Part shown: positions 6,421 through 13,257 of the stretch, in pieces
Layout: each line of letters starts with the position of its first letter
How positions within the stretch are numbered: position 1 is the first letter of the stretch
Source: an uncultured Dialister sp.
GTDB lineage: Bacteria; Bacillota; Negativicutes; Veillonellales; Dialisteraceae
Assembly (NCBI GenBank): GCA_934193095.1
Contig: CAKPUX010000050.1
Location: 1 to 14,747, forward strand
DNA length: 14,747 bases
Direction of reading: 5' to 3'
Program-made: the position numbers and the translations under genes
Notes under the pieces: generated by a model
The model's database searches: none
What the model was told of the DNA's origin: nothing
What the model saw: the letters and a program-made list of their open reading frames with translations, nothing else

Positions 6421-6687
6421 TTACCGATCCCCATAGTGCGTCCCACACTGGATGATTTCCAGATTTTCTTCTCCATCGATGCGAAAGACGATGCGATTCT
6501 TCTGGTCAATATGAACACTCCAGTACCCAGAAAGATCCCCTTTCAAAGGCTCCGGCTTGCCGCTGCACTCATAGTCATATCGATCGATATCCTTCAGCAG
6601 CCTGTTGATCTTCTTCAACACGGCTTTATCCTTCGTTTGCCAGCTGATGTACTCTTCCCACGCTTCTTCAAGCCACAGTTTTCTCAT
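6421..6687 (-). CDS. yoeB: YoeB/Txe-family mRNA interferase toxin
   Basis: An 88-residue type II toxin of the RelE superfamily, expected to bind the ribosome and cleave mRNA in the A site. It aligns by eye along its whole length with E. coli YoeB: LWLEEAWEEYISWQ at the start, KKINRLLKDI, GKPEPLKGDLSGYWS, NRIVFRI and the C-terminal THY. Residues equivalent to the catalytic Glu46, Arg65 and His83/Tyr84 are present as Glu46, Arg65, His84 and Tyr85, so it appears active. One difference is WSVHI where E. coli has WSRRI. ATG 6687 overlaps a TGA as ATGA, the normal junction with an upstream antitoxin, but here the antitoxin gene ends 160 bases away because a 161-bp palindromic element lies between. 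No convincing Shine-Dalgarno sequence precedes it, consistent with ancestral dependence on translational coupling. Confidence 0.9.
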   Translation of the reverse strand: MRKLWLEEAWEEYISWQTKDKAVLKKINRLLKDIDRYDYECSGKPEPLKGDLSGYWSVHIDQKNRIVFRIDGEENLEIIQCGTHYGDR

Positions 6688-6698
6688 TCATCCGCCCT

Positions 6699-6859
6699 GG
6701 GAAACACTGATTAAATCATTGTCAGATTTCATTCTTGAATTTTTATACAATGCGAGGAATTATTCGACGCGAATAGCGAGCTATTTAAGGAGAATAATGA
6801 CGAAGCAGTGTATAAAAATTCTTATGAAATCTGACTCTGCGATTTAATCAGCGTTTCCC
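6699..6859. mobile_element. 161-bp palindromic MITE-like element inside the toxin-antitoxin operon
   Basis: The ends are GGGAAACACTGATTAAATC and its inverted partner GATTTAATCAGCGTTTCCC. Arms of about 75 bp match almost throughout, sharing GTCAGATTTCAT, GAATTTTTATACA and ATTATTC, and meet at a perfect AATAGC-ga-GCTATT hairpin (6772-6785) at the exact centre. There is no transposase. The element supplies the last residues and stop codon of the antitoxin. A clear target-site duplication is not visible. A shorter relative is at 10429-10470. Confidence 0.8.
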
Positions 6860-7120
6860 TTGGATTAACTCATGCTCCTTCAGCTTGGCTTTTCCGGAGC
6901 GAATGGCAGCCACCCGCTCGCGAAGGACTCGAATATTCTCTTCCGAATAAAACGGATCGGGATCCGCTTTGATTTCAAAAGGAATCCGGCGCTCCTTCAC
7001 AGCCATCTTTGCAAACACACACACAGCTGTCGTCATGGTCATACCGATCTCGGAGCAGAATGCTTCAAACTGCTTCTTCAAGTCCGCATCCATACGGATA
7101 TTCATTGTTGCCTGAGCCAT
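6848..7120 (-). CDS. RelB/DinJ-family antitoxin with an altered C-terminus
   Basis: A 90-residue antitoxin. Residues 1-48 (AQATMNIRMDADLKKQFEAF..., MTMTTAVCVFAKMAVKERRIPFEI) form the ribbon-helix-helix DNA-binding domain of the RelB/DinJ family; the rest, including DPFYSEENI and SGKAKLKEHELI, is the toxin-binding tail. It would neutralise the YoeB-like toxin and repress the shared promoter. I prefer ATG 7120, eight bases after AGGAGG; an in-frame GTG at 7129 overlaps that site. The last residues QGKR and the TGA come from the inserted palindromic element. After the element, GCGGATGAATGA still reads as an A-D-E-stop end overlapping the toxin ATG, so the original tail was slightly different and ended in acidic residues. 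RelB/DinJ with YoeB partners is a known combination. Confidence 0.88.
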   Translation of the reverse strand: MAQATMNIRMDADLKKQFEAFCSEIGMTMTTAVCVFAKMAVKERRIPFEIKADPDPFYSEENIRVLRERVAAIRSGKAKLKEHELIQGKR

Positions 7121-7140
7121 TTTGCTCACCTCCTGTTCCT

Positions 7141-7169
7141 ATTGTATTGAAAGTTAGATACATTGTCAA
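7141..7169 (-). promoter_or_regulatory. Consensus promoter of the toxin-antitoxin locus
   Basis: Minus strand: TTGACA, 17 bases, TACAAT, about 21 bases before the antitoxin start. This is the best promoter in the window. ATTGT/ACAAT half-sites overlap it and may be antitoxin operators. Confidence 0.85.
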
Positions 7170-7194
7170 TATATTTTATCACACACATCGAATA

Positions 7195-7226
7195 AAAAAA
7201 GAAGCCCCATAAGGAGCTTCTTTTTT
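7195..7226 (-). terminator. Intrinsic terminator of the first porin gene
   Basis: AAAAAGAAGCCCC and GGAGCTTCTTTTTT pair with one mismatch around an ATAA loop, followed on the minus strand by a run of T. It lies 18 bases past the porin stop and insulates the toxin-antitoxin promoter. Confidence 0.85.
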
Positions 7227-7243
7227 ACTGGAGTATTCTCGAA

Positions 7244-8473
7244 TTAGAATGCGTAGTTCAGGGAAACAGTCCAAGCGTTGTCATCATAGCCAGTGTTGGT
7301 GTTTTCAATATCCCAAGCGTATTCGCCGTGGAGAGTAACGTTCTTCTGGAGAACAACATCGCCAAATACGTTCCAGAACTTCAGGTCTTTGCCAGTAGCA
7401 ATATCGAAGAAGTCGGATGCATCATAGGTGGTGCCGCCGAGGTAAGCACCAGCGCCTACTCTGTTGTAAGCAACGTTCAGAGCGAAGGTACCCGGTTTAG
7501 CAGCGTCGAGGGTGCTGTAGCCGATGCCAGCCTGGTAAGCGTTGTCGTTCTTGTCAGCGTTGGAGTCCCAGTATTCGCCGAATACGCTGAAGTCCTGAAC
7601 CGGAACAACGAGGTTTGCGCCCCAGATGCTGTCGAACTTGTAAGCAGTCTTTGCTTTGTCGCCGGTGAAGTTGAAGTAAGCTGCGTTCAGTTTAGCCACG
7701 CCGAAGTCATAGCCGAGGCCGCCAAATGCTGCATCAGTAGCCTTCTGATCAGCGGTGCCTGCGTTCATCTGGCCAAATGCTGCGTAAGCATCGAATTTGC
7801 CATCGTTGTATGCGAGTTTCGCACCATCGAATGCGTCATCATATTCAAGTCCGCCGAATACGGTGAGGTCCTGACGGCCGAGAACAACGGAGGTCTTGTC
7901 GCCGAAGCTGTGGTTCACGAAGAGGCGATCCATGGTGGTGTTGCCATCGCCATCACCAGCATCTTTGAACCACATGTTGGTTACGATACGGCCTTTGACG
8001 AAGGTGGAGTCATTGACCTGACCCTTGACGTTCAGACGGATACGGCCTTTGTAGGTATCTTCGCTACCTTCGCCAGCCTTTTTAGCGTTGTTGGTGTACA
8101 TCATCTTTGCATCGCCAGCCCAAGAGATGTTGCCGACTTTCTTTTCGAGGTTGGAAACGCGAACGCCGAGGTTTGCGAGTTCGTCAGCGTATTCGCCAGC
8201 GAGTTTGTCCAGAGTTGCCTGCTGTTCAGCGTTCAGCTGGTCTTCTTTAGCCATGAGGCGAGCTACGATCTGAGCCAGTTCGTAACGGGTCATGTTTCTT
8301 TCGCCTTTGAAGGTGCCGTCCGGATAGCCTTCTACGACGCCCTGAGCGGACAGGTCGGATACTGCCTGATAAGCCCAGTCATCAGCGGTGACATCGGAAA
8401 ATGGATTTGCAGCGTAAGCAGATACGCCAGCGGTGAGTGCTGCTACAGCAGCCAGTGCGAGGATCTTTTTCAT
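7244..8473 (-). CDS. ompM: OmpM-like outer-membrane porin with SLH domain (paralogue 1)
   Basis: A 409-residue outer-membrane protein that in Negativicutes tethers the outer membrane to peptidoglycan and forms a diffusion channel. Order: signal peptide (1-21, ending SAYA before ANPF); one SLH domain (22-75, FSDVTADDWAYQAVSDL, GYPDGTFKGERNMTRYELA); a coiled-coil stalk (about 75-115, QLNAEQQATLDKLAGEYADELANLGVRVSNLEKKV); then a beta-barrel rich in alternating aromatic strands, ending WTVSLNYAF with the C-terminal Phe typical of outer-membrane barrels. AAGGAGCG precedes ATG 8473. It has its own promoter and terminator. About the first 345 bases are nearly identical to the paralogue at 13068, whereas the barrels diverge strongly. 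Family known from Veillonella OmpM and Selenomonas Mep45; assignment by eye. Confidence 0.92.
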   Translation of the reverse strand: MKKILALAAVAALTAGVSAYAANPFSDVTADDWAYQAVSDLSAQGVVEGYPDGTFKGERNMTRYELAQIVARLMAKEDQLNAEQQATLDKLAGEYADELANLGVRVSNLEKKVGNISWAGDAKMMYTNNAKKAGEGSEDTYKGRIRLNVKGQVNDSTFVKGRIVTNMWFKDAGDGDGNTTMDRLFVNHSFGDKTSVVLGRQDLTVFGGLEYDDAFDGAKLAYNDGKFDAYAAFGQMNAGTADQKATDAAFGGLGYDFGVAKLNAAYFNFTGDKAKTAYKFDSIWGANLVVPVQDFSVFGEYWDSNADKNDNAYQAGIGYSTLDAAKPGTFALNVAYNRVGAGAYLGGTTYDASDFFDIATGKDLKFWNVFGDVVLQKNVTLHGEYAWDIENTNTGYDDNAWTVSLNYAF

Positions 8474-8523
8474 AATAAATCGCTCCTTTGAAAAATGGGA
8501 AATGTTTCCCTATATATAGGATT

Positions 8524-8584
8524 GCCCTTTTCCGAAGGAGTACTCAAAAATCTGCGGCGCGAGTGACCGTGTTTCCTCTGCCAT
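8524..8584 (-). promoter_or_regulatory. Conserved leader block of the porin genes (copy 1)
   Basis: This stretch matches 13258-13315 upstream of the other porin; the inner 28 bases (8557-8584, with GTGACCGTGTTTCCTCTG on the plus strand) differ at one position. It starts about 49 bases after the predicted -10 box in this copy and 44 in the other, so it would lie near the 5' end of both mRNAs. Role unknown. Confidence 0.6.
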
Positions 8585-8632
8585 TTCCTTTCGTCCTTCG
8601 CACATATCTCGGGCAGGATATGAGTTTCTTTT

Positions 8633-8662
8633 AGGATACTACAGAAACAAATCTTTCTGCAA
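8633..8662 (-). promoter_or_regulatory. Predicted promoter of porin paralogue 1
   Basis: Minus strand: TTGCAG, 18 bases, TATCCT. The leader would be about 150 bases. The assignment is supported mainly by the matching distance to the conserved leader block in the other porin gene. Confidence 0.45.
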
Positions 8663-8709
8663 GGGAGAAACCACGATTTAGTTATATTCTAATTTCCCCT
8701 TAGGCAAAA

Positions 8710-8737
8710 AAGAAGGAGCCCCTAAGGGACTCCTCTT
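8710..8737 (-). terminator. Intrinsic terminator of the AlbA_2-type gene
   Basis: AAGAAGGAGCCCC and GGGACTCCTCTT pair around a TAA loop, followed on the minus strand by TTCTTTTTT. It is about 100 bases past the stop at 8838. The rest of 8474-8837 is porin leader and promoter plus a small TTGCATT/AATGCAA inverted repeat near 8764-8796. Confidence 0.75.
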
Positions 8738-8837
8738 CAAGTCAGTATCTGTATCAAGTTACTTGCATTATACAGAGAGCGCGTGGAAAATGCAAGATCT
8801 TTTTCACCGAAAAACTCTACTCGATGATACTCATCCC

Positions 8838-10286
8838 TTACCCTTTTACCGTCTTATACAGAGTCTTCTTGTGGCCTTCAGAAAACACCATCTGCAACCG
8901 CCCTTCTTTGAGCAGTGGTTTAATATATCGGCTCATAGCATAGCCCACCGTCTTTAGTCGCAGAAGATTTGCGATTTCCTCCTTGCTTCGAGGTATTTTG
9001 CAAAAAACAACCACCTGTTCAGCAGCCGACATGTTCCTTTCACTTTTCTCACGTGTGAGCTTGTCTTCTCCATTGAAAAGCGTCACTACAAACTCGCCTC
9101 TTCTATTTTCAAAGAGTGGGGCTGGCAAGCCCGCCTCCTCCATCGAGCGACGCATGGTCGGAATACCTGAATACCGATTTTCAGACTCCGTCATTGCCTC
9201 CGCCATGACGGCCAGCGTCGGATTTCTAAGATCAGGACGTGCTCGTCCGAGCTCTTCCACCGTGAGCCTCCCATACAATCCACCAGGGCTGTGAATCTCC
9301 AGTCGGTTTTTGAAGAAATCGATCTGTATCGGCGCTCCCTCTGTATAAGGACTGTAATCTCGATGAATCAGTGCATTCAAAATGGCTTCGCGCACCGCCT
9401 CCATAGGATACTCTGTTCGATCGCGCCTCCGCCCGCTAGACTTATCGATAATGGTGCGAACCTTCATATTTCTACTGCAAAAATTCATAGCACCTTCCAT
9501 CATCGCAGCCAGTGAACCTTCAATGCGCTCATTATCAGCAAAGCGGACATCCTCCTCTTCCGTATCTCCGATTTCCGTCCCCATCACGGAGATCGCTGTA
9601 ATAGAAAGCTGAGGAAAATACCCCTGCGGATACAGGCCAAAATTCATGAGCGCAGCAAGGGTCGGATGCCCCTCGTGCATGACGTTCAACATATCCAGCA
9701 TCGTTTCACGAGGAAGCCTGGCAAATTTGGGATGATTCAGCTTTTTCGCCTCTACATAAGCATTGACCTCTGTCATATCCAATGCATCGCCAAAGGCCCG
9801 TTCCACCAGTCTTTCATCCTCACGAGTATGCCGCTTGAAAGCCTCATAACTGTAAAGCTCATAGTCCGTCATCGGTAAGTCTGCGTCGCCCGTGCGTATA
9901 TAGGAACCACGAATCTGTCCCGCCCCTGCATAGTAACAGGGTCTCTCTGCATATCCCAGAGCAGGAATCTCCGCCGACAAGATCGGCTTCCCTTCGTACT
10001 CCGTCATAGTAAAAACAGCACGCACTGGCGGCCGCATTTGCTGGCACTGTTCCGTCACCTTTTTCTGCAAATCCTGCAAATCATACACGCCGACCGGTGC
10101 AAAGCCCTCCGCCTCATCCAGCCCGAAAACGATGACGCCGCCCTCATCCTGATTGGAAAAACTGGAAAGCGTATCGTAGAGCCGCCTCGGGCAGCCCCGA
10201 TGCGCACTCTTCACCTCGATATTCTGCGCCTCTGCTTTTCGCCGGACAATTTCTCTAACCAATTCCTGTAAATTTTCTGGTACCAT
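8838..10286 (-). CDS. AlbA_2 (Schlafen-like) and GHKL-ATPase domain protein, putative regulator
   Basis: A 482-residue cytoplasmic protein of a widespread, poorly understood family often annotated as ATP-binding or putative transcriptional regulator. The N-terminal AlbA_2 domain (about 10-150) shows IEVKSA around Glu24, LSSFSNQDEGGVIVFGLDE, and RPCYY...GSYIRTGDADLPM. The C-terminal half has a GHKL-like ATP-binding domain: EAVREAILNALIHRDY (297-312) as the N box, IQIDFFKNRLEIHSPGGLYGRLT (320-342), and NPTLAVM. A winged-helix-like tail follows (about 421-482). ATG 10286 has AGAGG eight bases upstream; an in-frame GTG at 10295 overlaps that site. A perfect 20-bp inverted repeat lies just upstream and may be its operator. 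Length is typical and nothing is missing. Whether it regulates genes, processes RNA or acts in defence is not known from sequence. Confidence 0.85.
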   Translation of the reverse strand: MVPENLQELVREIVRRKAEAQNIEVKSAHRGCPRRLYDTLSSFSNQDEGGVIVFGLDEAEGFAPVGVYDLQDLQKKVTEQCQQMRPPVRAVFTMTEYEGKPILSAEIPALGYAERPCYYAGAGQIRGSYIRTGDADLPMTDYELYSYEAFKRHTREDERLVERAFGDALDMTEVNAYVEAKKLNHPKFARLPRETMLDMLNVMHEGHPTLAALMNFGLYPQGYFPQLSITAISVMGTEIGDTEEEDVRFADNERIEGSLAAMMEGAMNFCSRNMKVRTIIDKSSGRRRDRTEYPMEAVREAILNALIHRDYSPYTEGAPIQIDFFKNRLEIHSPGGLYGRLTVEELGRARPDLRNPTLAVMAEAMTESENRYSGIPTMRRSMEEAGLPAPLFENRRGEFVVTLFNGEDKLTREKSERNMSAAEQVVVFCKIPRSKEEIANLLRLKTVGYAMSRYIKPLLKEGRLQMVFSEGHKKTLYKTVKG

Positions 10287-10325
10287 TCGTCTCACCTCTT
10301 TTATATTATATAAAATTTTCCACTA

Positions 10326-10391
10326 TTTTTCACCTATTTGGCCATTAAAATTTACATTATTACAAATTTCGATGGCCAAATAGGTGAAAAA
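10326..10391. promoter_or_regulatory. Perfect 20-bp inverted repeat upstream of the AlbA_2-type gene
   Basis: TTTTTCACCTATTTGGCCAT (10326-10345) is exactly repeated in inverse at 10372-10391 around a 26-base AT-rich loop; outside it the arms continue imperfectly towards TATAAAAT on both sides. It ends about 40 bases before the start codon, next to AT-rich -10-like sequence (TATAAT at 10305-10310, unusually near the start). It could be a two-site operator or, if transcribed, a long mRNA hairpin. Confidence 0.6.
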
Positions 10392-10428
10392 TTTGCATTT
10401 TATAAATTTTGAAACCAGCTTTCCAATT

Positions 10429-10470
10429 AAGGAAACACGGATTAAATCGTTTCCTTAATCAGCGTTTCCC
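10429..10470. mobile_element. Short internally deleted copy of the palindromic element
   Basis: GGAAACACGGATTAAATC (10431-10448) and TTAATCAGCGTTTCCC (10455-10470) are the two ends of the 161-bp element at 6699-6859 with the interior missing. Flanking CTAA and TTAA (minus strand) could be a YTAR-like target duplication. It sits six bases past the stop of the AAA_14 gene. Confidence 0.6.
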
Positions 10471-10476
10471 TTAGAT

Positions 10477-11700
10477 TCACAGCAACGCGGACGGGATCAG
10501 CGCGTTCTTTTCATCCACCGGGACTACATCGCCCGCCATGCAGACAATGCCGCCCCGCCCACGGTGCAAAGTCGCCGTGTCCAGCAATTCGAATTTCCTC
10601 ACTTCTCGCAAATCCGGATTGGCTGACTTCTTGATTTCCAGCGGGTGCAGTACACCATTCTCTTCGATGACCACATCGATTTCCTTGGCGGAGCCATCTC
10701 TATAATAGGACAGATTCGCCTTATTACGCCCTGCGGCATACGATTTCATCAGCTCGTTCACTACGTAGTTTTCGAAATAATGCCCGCTGGCCGCCCCCAT
10801 CATGAGCGTCTCCGGCGTCAGCCACATGGAGAGATATGCACAAAGCCCCGTATCATTGAAATAGAGCTTCGGCGTCTTCGTCAACCGTTTCAGCGCATTG
10901 TTATAGAAAGGTGGCAACAGGTAAAGCACATCCAGACCGCACAGCAAGTGCAGCCAGCTCTTCGCCGTCGGGATGGAAATGTCTGCCGCCTGCGCCAGCG
11001 TAGAGTAATTCACCTGTTCCGACACAAGTGCCGCAGAGGCCTGCAGGAAACGTCCGAACTTGAAAGAGTCCGTCACCCCGCCCGCCTCCGCCGCATCGCG
11101 GAAAAGGTACGTTTCCACATACGAACTGTAGTACGCCTGCCGCGTCTCTTCGTCCACGCCCTGCACGCCGGGCATCCCGCCTTCCCAGATATGCTGAAAG
11201 ACCTGCCCAAAGGTGAGTATCCCAGCCTCCGCCTGCCGTGAAAGGAGCGAATCCATCGAAAAATCCGTTTCTTCTGTAAAAGAAATTCCCCGTTTCTCCT
11301 GCTGTGAAAGTCCATAGAGATGGAGGATCCCGATGCGCCCCGCAAGCGTCTCCTGCACGCGCGTCATCATCTGAAACTGCTGCGAACCCGTCAGCCAGAA
11401 AAGTCCCTTCTCCTCCGTCTCATCGCAGATCCGCTTGATTTCCGGCAAGAGCGCCGGTGCTTTCTGGATCTCATCGATCAGAATCGGCGGCTTGTAGCGC
11501 TGAAAGAAAAGGGACGGGTCGCGAGTGGCTAGATCACGAGCCAGCAAATCATCCATCGAGACATACGTGCGATTCGTACCTTCCGCGAGATGCTTCAGCA
11601 TCGTCGTCTTCCCCACCTGCCGCGCTCCCGTGACCAGCATGACCTTGAAGAAGTCATTGAGCTTCAGAAATTTTCTCTCTAAATTTCGTTTGATATACAA
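10477..11700 (-). CDS. AAA_14/DUF4143-family ATPase
   Basis: A 407-residue protein of the AAA_14-DUF4143 family, common but of unproven function. Residues 1-130 form the P-loop module: GARQVGKT (25-32, Walker A), ILIDEIQ (73-79, Walker B) and WLTGSQQF (102-109, sensor 1). The middle (about 190-290) resembles a winged-helix region. The C-terminal part carries a PD-(D/E)xK-like set: FENYVVNE (Glu310), EIDVVI (Asp342) and LEIKK (Glu355, Lys357), suggesting a nuclease-type fold, not a demonstrated activity. I chose TTG 11700: GGAGGG is seven bases upstream and the protein then starts MYIKRNLERK, as family members do. ATG 11715 is possible but has a weak ribosome site. A palindrome overlaps the promoter region. 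It precedes the AlbA_2-type gene, separated by about 190 bases of palindromes. Confidence 0.85.
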   Translation of the reverse strand: MYIKRNLERKFLKLNDFFKVMLVTGARQVGKTTMLKHLAEGTNRTYVSMDDLLARDLATRDPSLFFQRYKPPILIDEIQKAPALLPEIKRICDETEEKGLFWLTGSQQFQMMTRVQETLAGRIGILHLYGLSQQEKRGISFTEETDFSMDSLLSRQAEAGILTFGQVFQHIWEGGMPGVQGVDEETRQAYYSSYVETYLFRDAAEAGGVTDSFKFGRFLQASAALVSEQVNYSTLAQAADISIPTAKSWLHLLCGLDVLYLLPPFYNNALKRLTKTPKLYFNDTGLCAYLSMWLTPETLMMGAASGHYFENYVVNELMKSYAAGRNKANLSYYRDGSAKEIDVVIEENGVLHPLEIKKSANPDLREVRKFELLDTATLHRGRGGIVCMAGDVVPVDEKNALIPSALL

Positions 11701-11721
11701 TTTGCGTCCCTCCATTTCTGC

Positions 11722-11749
11722 GATAATATAAAGTTTATTTTATATTATC
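11722..11749. promoter_or_regulatory. Palindrome at the AAA_14 gene promoter
   Basis: GATAATATAAA and TTTATATTATC (11722-11732 and 11739-11749) are perfect 11-bp inverted arms separated by six bases. A TATATT -10-like box lies within the arm nearest the gene, 24 bases before the TTG start. The arrangement suits an autoregulatory operator. Confidence 0.5.
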
Positions 11750-11774
11750 ACCATTTTAGAGCCCATGCAAATAA

Positions 11775-11804
11775 AAAAGGAAATCCCATGAGGGATTTCC
11801 TTTT
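11775..11804 (-). terminator. Intrinsic terminator of porin paralogue 2
   Basis: AAAAGGAAATCCC and GGGATTTCCTTTT (11775-11787 and 11792-11804) form a perfect 13-bp stem with an ATGA loop, followed by T on the minus strand, 22 bases past the stop. Confidence 0.85.
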
Positions 11805-11826
11805 GGTCTCTTCTGTGGTTCTAAGA

Positions 11827-13068
11827 TTAGAATGTGTAGTTCAGGGATACTGCCCAAGCATCGTCGAGATCTTTCGCAGCTTTGTCTTTCGCACTGTCAG
11901 CAAATGCATATTCAGCACGAAGAGTTACATTTTTCTGAAGAACCAGATCACCGGTAGCGAGCCAGAAGGTGTGCTTGCCGGAGATGCTGTCGAGGAGGTC
12001 ACCGATCTGGGTACCAGTGCCGCCCTGGTATACATCATCCATCAGATGGAAGTAAGCAACATTCAGATCGAAGGTGCCGACTTTCTTCTTGTTGAAGTTG
12101 CTGTAGCCAAGGCCTGCCTGCCAGCCTTCGCCAGCGCCTTTAGCGACAGTATTTACATAGTAGTCACCGAAAACTTCCAGATTCTTAGCGACCGGAACGT
12201 TCAGGTTGCCGCCGAGAATTTCAGCACCATTGTTACCCTGGAATTTGATGTAGTCTACACCGACTTTTGCAAAGTCGAGGTTCGCTTTGCCCTGTGCGTA
12301 GAATACGTCTTTGATTTCACCCGAATCAGCCACGCCTGCTTTGGTCGCGGTGACATCCTGGAGACGGCCATAGCCTGCATTCAGTGCAACTTTACCAAGT
12401 TTGGTCTGTGCTTCTACACCGTCAATGCGGTTGCTATAGAGCCAGGTGCCGTTGGTCGCATTGCCAAAGTCTGCTTCGAAACGGCCAAGGGTGACGCCAG
12501 CAGCGCCGAAGTCATGGTGTACGAAAATACGGTCCATGGTGGTGCTAGAATCACCGGAATCTTTATAGTTCATGTTGTTGACGAATCTGCCCTGAACATA
12601 GGTGTTTTCATTGACTTCGCCTTTAACGTTCAGACGGATACGACCATCCCATTTAGCGTCTTTATTAGTCTTGTTATTGTCGCGGGTCATATAGCGCATA
12701 CGAGCGTTGCCGGACCAGTAAATGTTGCCGACCTTCTTTTCGAGGTCGGAAACGCGAACGCCGAGGTTTGCGAGTTCGTCAGCATATTCGCCAGCGAGCT
12801 TGTCGATGGTTGCCTGCTGCTCTGCATTCAGCTGGTCTTCTTTTGCCATGAGGCGAGCAACGATCTGAGCCAGTTCGTAACGGGTCATGTTCTTTTCGCC
12901 TTTGAAGGTGCCGTCCGGATAGCCTTCTACGATGCCCTGAGCGGACAGGTCGGATACTGCCTGATAAGCCCAGTCATCAGAGGTGACATCGGAGAATGGA
13001 TTTGCAGCGTAAGCGGATACGCCAGCGGTGAGTGCTGCTACAGCAGCCAGTGCGAGGATCTTTTTCAT
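11827..13068 (-). CDS. ompM: OmpM-like outer-membrane porin with SLH domain (paralogue 2)
   Basis: A 413-residue paralogue of the porin at 8473. The signal peptide is identical (cleavage after residue 21), the SLH domain (22-75) differs at only a few residues (TSDDW, GIVEGYPDGTFKGEKN), and the stalk is nearly the same. The barrel (about 116-413) is clearly different in sequence and ends WAVSLNYTF. ATG 13068 has AAGGAGC eight to nine bases upstream; longer in-frame starts would precede the signal peptide. It has its own predicted promoter, conserved leader block and terminator, so the two porins can be expressed separately. The pair probably arose by duplication, with the 5' ends kept alike by selection or gene conversion. 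Confidence 0.92.
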   Translation of the reverse strand: MKKILALAAVAALTAGVSAYAANPFSDVTSDDWAYQAVSDLSAQGIVEGYPDGTFKGEKNMTRYELAQIVARLMAKEDQLNAEQQATIDKLAGEYADELANLGVRVSDLEKKVGNIYWSGNARMRYMTRDNNKTNKDAKWDGRIRLNVKGEVNENTYVQGRFVNNMNYKDSGDSSTTMDRIFVHHDFGAAGVTLGRFEADFGNATNGTWLYSNRIDGVEAQTKLGKVALNAGYGRLQDVTATKAGVADSGEIKDVFYAQGKANLDFAKVGVDYIKFQGNNGAEILGGNLNVPVAKNLEVFGDYYVNTVAKGAGEGWQAGLGYSNFNKKKVGTFDLNVAYFHLMDDVYQGGTGTQIGDLLDSISGKHTFWLATGDLVLQKNVTLRAEYAFADSAKDKAAKDLDDAWAVSLNYTF

Positions 13069-13257
13069 AATAAATCGCTCCTTAAAAAACATAGGAGAAG
13101 ACGATCGTCTTTTTCTGAACAGGTTGTATCTTATCATTAAGATTTTCAGAATTGACTCATTTATCGGGAGCCTTATTCTTTAGGCCTGCTGAATCTGTTT
13201 CAGAAAGCCGCCCGTCCTTGAAAAATACAATTGATTCGTCCTTCTCGGAACCAGTCC

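Noticed and set aside
6699..6859. An intact promoter inside the palindromic element driving the toxin
   Set aside because: TATA-like strings occur on the minus strand, but no -35/-10 pair with acceptable spacing is visible.
10305..10310. TATAAT as the definite promoter of the AlbA_2-type gene
   Set aside because: It is only 19 bases from the start codon, so the transcript would begin at or within the ribosome-binding site. It is mentioned as a candidate only.
11788..13140. A 450-codon plus-strand frame opposite the second porin, and a similar one at 7328-8491
   Set aside because: Both run antisense to clear SLH-porin genes and are alike only because the porins are paralogues.
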